Origin: Litomosoides sigmodontis
Taxonomy: Eukaryota > Nematoda > Chromadorea > Rhabditida > Onchocercidae
DNA: 64,000 nucleotides
Direction: 5' to 3'
Assembly (NCBI GenBank): GCA_963070105.1
Contig: OY718805.1
Coordinates: 4,274,001-4,338,000 of the forward strand
Shown here: piece after piece, positions 25,301 to 35,328 of the stretch
How positions within the stretch are numbered: position 1 is the stretch's first letter
How the letters are laid out: each line of letters opens with the position of its first letter
Made by a program: the position numbers and the translations under genes
The notes under the pieces: generated by a model
The model's input: the letters and a program-made list of their open reading frames with translations, nothing else
Databases searched by the model: none
Told to the model about the DNA's origin: nothing

Positions 25301-27625
25301 CAATTTAAAAATGTTACAAAATGCATGAAATGTGGAATGCATTGAGTTCTTCATTATTCAAATTTTTGACATTATAGTTAGCCGAAGAAACAATTAAAGC
25401 ACTGAAAACGTTCATGAAACACAGCAAAATTAGTGATGCAGCACCCAGTCAAACAATGCCGAATGCGAAGCTGGTGGAACGGTGGTCAAACCACTGGGTT
25501 ATAAATGATGTGGTCATTTCGGTCACAAGTTTTACTGAAAGTCCACCAAATTTAACGAATAGGGCAATTACAATGAGTAAGTGCTGTTATTTTTTGCTTG
25601 TTGAAACAGCTATTTTGCCTCAGAATTTTGTTATTGTACATAATAAAATTCTTCTGCTGTGCCCCAGTTTCTTTTGTTTCGTGAGCAATTAGGTCGCTGT
25701 CGAATAATTGGGTTTGGTTTCAGATTCCGATGGAGAAAATTCATCGGCAGAAAGGTCAGATACGGAAATATCTAATTTTGATAGAAGGCGACGCCATCAA
25801 TCAGCAGTTCATCGTCCAAACCAGTATTAATTTGTTCATTTTTTTTGATTTATGATTTTAATTGTCTCTAAGTTAAGGTAGAAGCGCATTCTCATTTTCA
25901 AGGAAATATGTATCTCCTTACCGCCCAACTCTGGATGATTTGTGTACAGCGGCGAAATGTGAATCAAAAAAACTTCGTGTCCCGGTAGTGACGTGGATCC
26001 AAGTTGTTGTACGACATATCTTCGGTAAACATTCATGGTACATGCGATCATTGAAAGATTTTCCTGATGGTTTTGGAGCAGGTTCATAGTTATTTATTTG
26101 TTCGCCATTGATGTAGGACAAAAGCAATCGAAATGAAAATGAAATTTTTAAATTGAAGAATTGCCGCGTGTAACCAACTAGTCTATTTGCTTTAACGCTT
26201 CTTAATGTTAATGACGTTAATGAAGAAACCCTAATTGTTGTAATGGTGGGTCAAATCCATCGTCTGAAATGGCTACCGCTTTTAACTGCTAGAAGATTAT
26301 AAGAACAGAAATGAGTTCATACAGTTTAAATATTACAGTTCCCAATAAAAATCACTTTGTGTGTTTTAGCGGATAATTTCTATGGTGTTGACGAAGGGTT
26401 GGCAGTTTTAAAACTTCTCGCAAGTGACAACAGAGCTGTTCAGATATCGGCCGGTGATAAAAATAAAACGTAATTGTCATTGTTTTTAAGGCTTTATTGC
26501 TCTTTTACATCAGGGAACGAGAAATCTTTCGATAAGTAGCTGTACTGTCTCCAGAACATTCTTTATAGATTGAGGTCTCTGCGCAATATAGATCGGATAT
26601 CATCACTTGAGTTGCACACAGTTGGTGTCGTCTACGTTGCACATGGCCAGACTAAAGAATCCGAAATTTTGGGAAACATTTATGGTTCGGCGCGTTACGC
26701 TAATTTCTTAAGGTATTTTTTGGATGACACCCACGATGGAAATATTGGATATTTAAATCAGTTTTTTGTATTTTGAAATTTTAGGCTTCTGGGTGATCCT
26801 ATATCTCTGGAAGATTGTCCGGGCGGTCTCTCTGCTGGTTTTTGTGGCACATTTACATACGCATATACGGATGAAATTTCCAAAACTGTTTTCCATGTGG
26901 GTATGTTGCATTTATATTATAAAGTGTCATAAAGAAATAAATTGTTTGCCATGAATATGGTAAGAATAAAATTTAAGATATTAGACGTATGGTAGAACAT
27001 CATTTCTTTAATTTCCAAATTACATCTCGAATAATTGCTTCAGCAACCCTAATGCCAAAAAGTGAAATTGATCCGCTTTGCAACTGCAAGAAAAAGTTTA
27101 TTGGAAATGACTTTGTTTCGGTGGTCTTTAATGATAGTGGTTCGCCGTACGTTCTTGGAACAATTAGTGGAAAATTTGCCCATGTAGCTTTGGAGGTAAT
27201 TGTATTCCATTTAAGTTTTCTGTTTTTAAGTAAATTAGCTTTCTCTAAGTAACGAAGTTTGAGTGCAGTTTTAAAGTCCTTAAGATAGTTTTTTGGTAAA
27301 GAGGAATGGTTTCTATAGCGTTTAAGCGCTAATGCATCTTGCTACTCTAAATTTGCATTCTTAGGTAGTACCACAAGATAATGAACACCTATTGGTGACC
27401 GTTCACGCGCGTAAAGAAATTGCGTTATGGCTGGCTATCTCACGTGCTTTTTTGCCGGATCAGCAGGCCGCTGTTCTTATACGGAAGTTGATATTACGAG
27501 CACAACTATCTGTAAATGTATGGAGGCGTGAGGAGGAGGAAAAGGGACCACCCTACATTGGTCTTGTTGTTGAACGGTTGCGAGCGATCCGGGCACTTGC
27601 CGCACATGCTACACCTATTTCATAA
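19400..27625 (+). CDS. TSC2: Tuberin, Rheb GTPase-activating protein
   Basis: Tuberin, GAP subunit of the TSC1-TSC2 complex that switches off Rheb and so TORC1. Exons: 19400-19479, 19708-19798, 20140-20310, 20434-20630, 20721-20852, 21017-21251, 21351-21548, 21696-21881, 22060-22148, 22250-22379, about 22548-22782, 22928-23155, 23295-23421, 23655-23780, 23964-24141, 24321-24494, 24810-24971, 25118-25282, 25378-25576, 25724-25823, 25903-26081, 26370-26469, 26569-26712, 26785-26900, 27044-27195, 27365-27625. About 1,370 residues (human 1,807). The N-terminal helical domain shows MRDLLGSHYGH (human MRNLLGTHLGH). A later block, RPNQKY to GKHSWYMRSL, matches the tuberin segment before the GAP domain. 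The RapGAP domain carries HTVGVVYVAHGQ, GSARYANFLRLLGDP, FHVATLMP and IGNDFVSVVFNDSG; the Asn of GND (27106-27108) is the catalytic asparagine thumb. All phases agree except at the start of the 22548 exon. ATG 19400 is chosen because it splices in phase. Confidence 0.93.
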
Positions 27626-28503
27626 TTTAAAGTTAGAGGGATTTATGGTGAACTTAATTGGCTTGTAAAGCGCTAGATTCGTAGTTAATGGATGGAATTT
27701 GTTGAGTGATATCTGGATGGTCAAGATTAGGTGTTAGTGGAAGGACAGTTCTCTCATAAGTCGATAAAAGTCAACAATAACGGAATTTTCTAATGATATG
27801 GGACTTTGCATTTGACGGTTTTGTAAGTCAGTGCCCGCCGGTGATTCTTAATAGGTTTTTATATGAACAGAATCTCATTTGTAAATAGCTCATGAACTCT
27901 TGTTCTTTTTAGCGAGTTTTTTCCTATTCCTACTTTGAACTATATATTTTTGTGTTTTATATATATTTGTGTTTTTGATAACAGTTCAATAAAATACTGC
28001 AGTACTCAACTTCCACAAAAACGGTTTGTTTGAATATGAAAATAGATGTAAGATTTTTAAACAACCATTAATCTTATATTTAAAAACGTTGCAGAGTATT
28101 ATTTTTGAAGGTTTGTTCACTCGTATGAAAAAAAAACTGTCAACGTGCTATGTAGTGCAGAAGTTGAATTAAGCTTGGAATATTAACTCTAAATGTATAC
28201 AGGTTTTACATGATTTTAGATGATTATTATTAATATTGGGCGTCAACTGAGGCTCTTCTCTTTCCCCAACAAACCATAATTTGAAGTGATACTAAGAGTG
28301 TCTCCAGTAATTGATGCATTATTCCGACAGAGTTTCTACGCGAATTTTCCAGAAACTGCCGGAAAACGCAATTGCAGAGAAATAATTCAAACCTCAACGC
28401 AGTAGGAAAAGGATGCATCAAATGTAGTTGCTATTAATTTAATTAGAACTATGAATTTAATTAGAACTATGAATTTAATACATAAATATAACAAGCAAAT
28501 AAA
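27626..28503. other. Convergent 3' gap, TSC2/torsin
   Basis: The two genes end towards each other. Apart from the TSC2 poly(A) signal and a 19-bp tandem repeat (AATTAGAACTATGAATTTA, about 28438-28476) nothing is seen. Confidence 0.6.
27988..27993 (+). terminator. Poly(A) signal for TSC2
   Basis: AATAAA about 360 bases after the TSC2 stop, in the convergent gap with torsin. Confidence 0.45.
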
Positions 28504-31500
28504 CTACAAGATATCATCATCTTCAAAGCTTTCAAAACGCCGCCGATGTTTTTCCTGTTCCATAGACATGAAGAGCTCAGTCTTTTGAGCAACCCGTTTA
28601 CAACCAGATGACGAGTAGATTGGATTTGTTTTGGGGAAGTACTGAAAAAGAACCTGAATAAGAAAACATCTGCTGACGAAGAATATATCCACTATAGATA
28701 AATCATTACGAGAAATTTTTTATACATAAAAATATCCAGAAAAGAGATTTTTTTACCTGCAGAGAATCAGCAATAGCAGTGACACGTTCATCCGTCGGGG
28801 TGAATTCATGAGAAAGCATATAATCTCGAATACAAAGCAATATGTGTCTCCTTTCCAGAGGTAAGAAAGGGACAAAGTGATCAATCAAATGAGCAGAGAT
28901 CAATTCACTCATTTTTAACCCACCTGAAGTTTTAAAAGACGTTTAACTAACTTATTTAATCTTTTTCACGGAGCACTTCAAAAATTAACATAATGACCAA
29001 GGAGCTATTTCATGCTTTTCAAATTTCTACGGGTACAAGTTCAATATTTTGGAAATGGCTTATTCAAATTTCAATATTTTGGGAATAGCGCAGAATGGCA
29101 CACTCATACATAAATTACTTTCGATCTTTTATGGTATTATATCCTCCAGTTGTTTGAAATTTTCGGTACTAGAAGTTTTCAAACAATTACTCCTTCAACT
29201 AATTATCAATCATCTAAGCACCACTTTAAGAGCCGTTTCATATATTTTTAAATAAGCGAAATATGTCCCTTTGGAGTATATTTTATGAAATAAAATAAAG
29301 AGCAAAACTTACCCTCAGTGTTAAATGCACTAGCCATGACAACGGCTTCCATCTCTTTCAGTGTTATTTTTTCTCTTATTTTTCCGTCTTCATAATGTTG
29401 AAGTGTTTTTTGCGCTATTTCATTACTTCCAGAATTGCTAAAAGTGTTATTTAAATATCTTTTTATATAAGTGAAGCTGCAGCAAGATGATTCATTCTCG
29501 TTTCAAAAAAAATTTGCTTTAAGCTAGAAATTTGGAATTTTCTGTGGTATAAATGGACTATTTATTAGGAAAGTGGCAGCTTTAATTTTCATGTGCTACG
29601 AAATTTAATTTATATATCATTTGTAATATGCTTACAAATTTTTGAAATCCAAAATCCATAAGTTTTGTATCCAACACTAGTAAATCACTTTTAAGCCCGT
29701 GAATTTCAACGAGTAACGGTTTCGTTACTAGATGATTCACTACTTATAGCTGTACATACAAAACATGTAGCAGTTTAGAGTGCGAGATGTGAGACCACTC
29801 TAGGGTTATAAAGCTAATGAAAGTATTAGCTAAATAGTGAAAAATCAATATAAAGCAAAGCAAAATGCTTACCTCAAGAAGATAAAAATACTTTTTCGGA
29901 AATCAACACCTTCCAAATGTTCGTAATGGTCGATAAAAGGCTTTAAGACGTCAATTACTTTAGCAGGCATTTTGTCTACTTCGTCAAAGACAAACAAGCT
30001 TCTTTCGCATTTCGACACATTACCTTGTATCCATGAACGTAATTGCACCTATACACTCCAAATAAATTAAAAATTATGATTATAATAAAATCTTCACATA
30101 TGAGAAAAAAATTAAATGCAAGTACTCTACCTGATAAAGTGGTATGTCGAAATAATTTGAAAAGTGTAATGTCGAAATGTAAACATGAACATAGTCACTT
30201 TTCATCCCCTTCCTGCAAGAAGTATCACGGTAACGGACCAAAACTCGCTCAAATATTGAATTTTGAGAAATTTTTTAAACATTAAACTAACATGTATAAA
30301 TTCTCGATAATCATCGAGCTAAGATAATTTTTTCCACAACCAGTCCATCCATGGAATGACATTACCAAAGCCTTTTTTGGATTTCTGAAAATAAAGCACG
30401 AAATAAACACACCGCATTGCTAACTTATGACTTATGTTAAAGGAGATTTTTACTTCAGAAAACACTTTAAAATAAATAAACAGGCTGTCACATCGCAATA
30501 AACTAAAATGGAACGAACGGATTTTGCCAATGCGCGATTGCAGCTGTTATTATAGTTTCCTTGGCCAAATGCTGTCCATACAATCGCGTACGCATAGAGT
30601 GTTGCAAACCTATACTTTAAGACTTAAAATAGAAATATATTAAATCTATCCATTATTCTAATTTAATAATTAAAATGTTTTTATATTCACGGCTTTTTAC
30701 ATGGCTCTTGCACTACTCTAACTTGCGTTTAAAATTGTATCGCAAAGCAGTATTATCATTTCATTGTTATCTAGTGGTTTTGAAAAAATGAATAAATGAA
30801 ATCTCGAGTCGTTTGGCACGTACAAGTTCACTTTTAGGAGTGGTATCTTGGACAATACGCGTTATGATTAAAAGACAAAAATTGAACACATAACTTTAAC
30901 TGCAAAATATAACTTGAAATAAAGTAAAATATAAGCTTAAATATTTAACAAAATGAACTGAAACATGAAATAAATGGCGAACGAGAAGTTCGCGTACGTT
31001 GAAGAACAAACATTGCCTGCATAATTTCCTCGTATCCAGTGGGTGCTACAGCATTCAAGAAGTTTGCATCGAGCATAGTAACTGAAAATGCTGACTGAAG
31101 CAGCGATTGCTGAACCAACGCCCACCAAAACACTTAAAGGCTCGCCGTATACCTGTAAATAATAACACTCCGTATAATATCATATTAAGCATTGCAGGTG
31201 ATAGCTAAAACAAAAAATTACATTAAGCCTGGATGTGGTAAATAAGCACAATTTTGCAATCCAACCACGTACTTCTTCTTAAGATTAAGAAGCTGTATAA
31301 TTATGATGCTACTTTCATAGCTGTTACCTGGTAACACAATAAATTTTGAATAGAAAAGTATAGGAGAACCGGGATGGCACTCCTTCGAACATTCATGATG
31401 ATAGCCAATGTCCGGCAACCATATTAAATAGCGCTTTTTGCTCTCCCTATAAGCCGAGTAAGGAGGGCATGTAAAGACCTGCAAACGTCGTGCATGGATG

Positions 31501-31945
31501 ATATTCTATTTCAAGAAACAAATTTCAATATTTTTGCAAATTTTCAAATTTCGCATGAGATGATTAAACTGATAAACGTTAAAACTACCACCACTTCCGC
31601 ATCCCTTTTAGAATATTATTAGCTCACTAAGGACAATACAATTTATCGTCAATAAGCAACCGGTAGATGAAAAGACGAGAGTATGCTCCGTCCAACATTG
31701 TTTATCATCATTTCAAGATTCATTTAGTTATCGTATATCTTATGCGACATAAGAACATGTAAAACTGAATGAAAGAAAAAAATTTTTTCAAGATAGAAAG
31801 TTTGAATTTAACGACGAAGCAGTACCAATCCTCATTATTTCCCTTCAATCTTCATCGCAACCATCTAAATACAGCAAACGAAAGATACAATAAGCGAGAA
31901 TCCAAAAAACTTAAACTTCGCTCGTAACCACCCAGCTTTCGACAT
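28504..31945 (-). CDS. Torsin-family AAA+ ATPase
   Basis: ER-lumenal/nuclear-envelope AAA+ chaperone (C. elegans OOC-5 and TOR proteins; human torsin-1A). Exons: about 31945-31889, 31152-31008, 30609-30519, 30384-30292, 30212-30131, 30048-29873, 29437-29313, 28923-28757, 28653-28504; about 361 residues (torsin-1A 332). Order: hydrophobic leader ([13 protein letters not shown]), second hydrophobic segment ([16 protein letters not shown]), [17 protein letters not shown], Walker A GWTGCGKN with the torsin-specific Asn, [27 protein letters not shown] with Walker [27 protein letters not shown], and the sensor-II cysteine motif GCK near the end. Torsins lack an arginine finger and need a LAP1/LULL1-type partner. 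The C-tail is longer and acidic ([10 protein letters not shown]). The first exon is inferred. Its ATG lies 71 bases after the RNase H2C stop with TTTCAACTTAG just before it, suggesting a downstream operon gene. Confidence 0.88.
31218..31478 (-). CDS. Open, acceptor-preceded exon inside torsin intron 1
   Basis: After a good acceptor (CGTTTGCAG) an 86-codon frame runs to TAA. It is Cys- and Tyr-containing ([37 protein letters not shown]) and looks coding. It can be joined in phase 0 to the torsin leader exon. It then either stops at 31218, giving a short secreted-type product of about 105 residues, or splices from a TAC|GTGGTT donor into the next torsin exon as an extra lumenal segment. It may instead be a chance frame. 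Known torsins have no such insert. Confidence 0.3.
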   Translation of the reverse strand, partial: VFTCPPYSAYRESKKRYLIWLPDIGYHHECSKECHPGSPILFYSKFIVLPGNSYESSIIIIQLLNLKKKYVVGLQNCAYLPHPGLM

Positions 31946-32016
31946 CGTAACTAAGTTGAAAGTAAGTAAACATTTTTACAGTAGAGATCAAAATTGAATC
32001 ATTTCCAAAAGCTTAG

Positions 32017-32993
32017 TCAATCATCATTTCTGGCAAATATTTCTGCAGTACTGACAAAATCGATTGCTTGAGCAAGACATGACCGATGACTAGCACTCCG
32101 ATCATATTCCCATCTCGTAAATGATGTTGCTGAACCATTAACTTCAAAAACACGATTGTTATCTGCAATTATATGAATTCATCGTCAAATTTTAAACGAT
32201 TTTCGATATCTGAAATCTGGTACTTTAAATAGGAAAATGAACGACTGAGCTCACGTGTTGGAAAAATATAACTACACAGCCTGGATGGGGTTCGCAACTC
32301 TAAGGAGGGATGAAAATTAATTGGAAACCTTTGTTTTCTTTTTCTACAGCAACATATAAGCGGTAGCCGTCTGGAAAATGCTGCTTCTCTCCATTCAAAA
32401 TGCGTCCTCGAAATGTTGCGACCTTCTTTTCATCTATAAAGCATTACTATACTTTTCATCACAGCGATCAGACGTTATGAAACACAAACTCGAGTCCTTA
32501 AAGATTCACCGAAGTCATTTATTAATTACTCGAATCTCGATGCTACCAAAGCCCTCCTATCAGTCCTCAAAGACTCCACATTTTCAGAAAGCTAGAAACA
32601 TAGAAATGTCCCTTTCCTACTCCGAGCTTCGCAACATGCTAGAAATATTATATTATAGTTTAGAAATATTATATTAGAAATGTTATTATATTATTATTAC
32701 AGAAATATTATTATAGTAATATAATAACAGCTAATTTTCACACACCGACTATATCCAAGATTCCATAACAAATAAGAAAAGCCACCTCCCAATTCCTTCG
32801 GAATAAAATACTGTGATACTTTTGCCGGTCCATCATACTTAATTTTGCATGGTAGCGAATGAAATTCATTGGTGAAATCGTCATTACTCGCTGGCCCATT
32901 TTCGAAAACGATACTTTTCGGCTCGTTGGGACTTCCCGTTACAACCGCATTTCTAGGTCCTTCGAATGCAACTTCTTTCTTTCTTTCCGACAT
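32017..32993 (-). CDS. RNASEH2C: Ribonuclease H2 subunit C
   Basis: Non-catalytic scaffold subunit of the nuclear RNase H2 heterotrimer, which removes ribonucleotides from DNA and degrades RNA:DNA hybrids. Three exons, 32993-32786, 32433-32329 and 32162-32017, all in phase, give 152 residues (human 164). Family-typical points: a hydrophilic leader, then FHSLPCKIKYDGPAKVSQYF (human HLLPCEVAVDGPAPVGRFF), the central strand TFRGRILNGEKQHFPDGYRL, then FEVNGSATSFTRWEYDR (human FIGATANFSRFTLWGLE). The start is the only ATG before the conserved part. It sits third in a same-strand series, with a candidate acceptor (AATATAG) three bases before the ATG. Intron 1 contains AT-rich imperfect repeats (about 32638-32735). 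Confidence 0.85.
32638..32735. repeat. AT-rich imperfect tandem repeat
   Basis: Repeated variants of TAGAAATATTATAT/TATTATTA in intron 1 of RNASEH2C. Confidence 0.7.
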
Positions 32994-33398
32994 AAACTAT
33001 ATTGCAATGTTACAAAAATTTCTTTATAGCACAGAACAAACCATGTGCTTAGAACATCAAGTATTTTTCCCAGTAATTTTAAAACATAAAGGTTGGAAAA
33101 ATAGAATAGACCACAGATATAAGGACTGAATTTTAACTGCTTATTAAACTTCTATTCTATGAGGCAATATCTAACTAAACCACTACCATTTTTCCCCCAA
33201 TATTTCACTTTATTTCATTTATCTTTTTGGTAATCGAGTCCTATAACAATTAATTCCTCGGAAAAAACACAGGTATTCATTTTGAAAAACACTGCATTAA
33301 CATGCTGTCGTTTCAAATGACAACTCTGAAACATTTTTAAATGTTTTACTATTTTCCGAATTATGGCAATAACGTAACTTCAATATTTAAACAAAGAT

Positions 33399-35199
33399 TT
33401 ATGGTATATTACGGAAAATTCGAGCCAAGTTATCGGCAAACACATCCGACGGATCCCATTCATCAAGCCGTAAGTCTTGAAGAAACTCTGGAGCAGAAGA
33501 AGTAAGTTCACGAGGAAAGCTATTCGGCTCCGACCAGTCAACCACCAAAAATAATTGAAAGCTTTTTCTTCCACTCATTTTTTTGCTTAACAGTGTGACG
33601 GCTATCTGCAACGCCGATCAAATGGTAAAGCTGATTTTACGGGAATGAGTGCTACAAAGAAATTTACAGGTCACATCATAAATTCTTCTATGAAAGCCTT
33701 CATATGACCATGGACGGTATACAGCTGCTATCACTGCATTAAAGATGAAAATTTTTGGTCAATTTAATGGTAGTACCAAAATATGTACAATGTTGTAAGG
33801 CAACTGCAAAACAAACAGTAGATAATGCTAGAGTTTTATGAACAAAAACTATATCTTCAAAAACCACCAAAAATAATTGAAAGCTTCTTCCATTCATTTC
33901 TTTGCTTAACAGTGTGACGGCTATCTGCAACGCCAATCAATTAGGATAAGAGATATATGCTTACACAAGTTGAATCATTTTCATCGATTGCCCACCCCAC
34001 GAATGTAAATGGATATTTGACATCCGAGCACAGTTTTACTGCCTGGTCGATCCTAAAACAAATTTATATAATTGAAACAAAGAAATAAAATCATAGTGCA
34101 GACTACATTTTAGGAAAAGCAATTATTTCAGACAATTCGCATGTTTTTCCATATTTTCTATCCTAAGTTCAGTTGAGGAGCATCATTAAAATTAACATCG
34201 TTGTACCTCAAACAACGTTCAACGAAACAATAATACAACGAACAAAGCGTATCATCAATTTGCCATAAATATTGAAATGCAGAACCCAAATTGGTAACCA
34301 CTTCCGGACCAACTGTAGGAAAAGATTCAGTTCGATGTAGTTTCAAAAAATAACTGCTAGCATCCAGCCTACAGAAATGATGATCACACAAATATATCAC
34401 ATAGTTATGTAATGGAAACAAACTTTAGGTTTATTGATATTATACCAGTAAATAGCTTTTTCTTGTAAGAAAAAGGTTTATTGATAAAAAAAGGTTAGGT
34501 TTATTGATATTATACCAGTAAATAGCTTTTTCTTGTAAGAAAAGAGTGTAATGGACTAGCTACAACGATCATTACTATTCAAAAGATTACGAATCCAAAT
34601 TCAATGAACCTTAATTGACGTGCAAAATTACTTAATAGAGGATAGCACTCATGTTACGGCAAATTCTACGGCAAATTTATTCTCTACTCTACACGACAAA
34701 TCTCAAAAATTGAAACAAAATCCCTTAACCCAAGCTAACGATTGTACTTATATTAAATGAAAACTGAAACAAACACAACCTCAAACTGAGTGTTACTTCC
34801 TGGAATGAAGTACTAACTTCCGAACAGCAATCTTCGCCGGCCAATTTACACAGCTGTTTAAGCCATTCCCACTCAGATTCGAATAGCCCGCACGAATCAA
34901 CTTTATCATTCACATTTGCACTCTTTATAAGGAAATCATTCCATGGCACCACTGATATATCCATCAACCTGATAACGGAATTTATTTGCATGCACTATTA
35001 AAAACGTTCCACGCTCATTACGAAAGTGCGCCTTTATAACCCTCCTTCCTGATGAATAAGCAAGACTCATTGACTGAAACAGTACAACATAGAACAATTT
35101 TTGAATACAAATTTTTTACTGCAATCAACAATCCATACAAAAAAACAAAATCATTGCTAAGCCAGTCAACGGACAATTTGAACTCAACTTCATTATCAT
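33399..35199 (-). CDS. Unrecognised 252-residue protein in the RCL1-torsin tandem
   Basis: Six exons fit in phase: 35199-35139, 35073-35022, 34968-34780, 34368-34207, 34052-33965 and 33605-33399. The frame starts MIMKLSSNCPLTGLAM and runs through acidic/aromatic stretches (GLFESEWEWLKQLCKLAG; GSAFQYLWQIDDTLCSLYY; YPFTFVGWAIDEN) to an end with FLVVDWSEPNSF and DLRLDEWDPSDVFADNLARI. It is Trp/Tyr/Cys-rich with no clear transmembrane segment. I do not recognise the family. Its position between RCL1 (129 bases from that stop to this ATG) and RNASEH2C suggests co-transcription. An acceptor (CCACCTTAG) lies 11 bases before the ATG. Part of its last exon is duplicated upstream at about 33861-33942. 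Confidence 0.6.
33861..33942 (-). repeat. Partial copy of the last exon of the unknown gene
   Basis: About 80 bases closely match 33540-33622, including the acceptor GCGTTGCAG and the coding start IAVTLLSK. After FQLFLVV the copies diverge. The copy lies in the intron upstream of the final exon, keeps an open frame for about 60 codons, and could act as an alternative last exon. Confidence 0.75.
34425..34542. repeat. Direct repeat of about 49 bp with internal hairpin
   Basis: Two near-identical copies (34425-34473 and 34494-34542) containing TTTTTCTTGTAAGAAAAA, an inverted repeat. They lie in an intron of the unknown gene. Confidence 0.8.
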
Positions 35200-35328
35200 G
35201 ATTTCTCACTCTAAGGTGGAATCCCAAATTAAGAAAAATGGAACCATTTTAGTCACACATATTCTGACACATCAAAAAGAAACGAAAACCGGGAGAATTA
35301 TCAAAACTCGTGTAATGTGGGATTCAAA

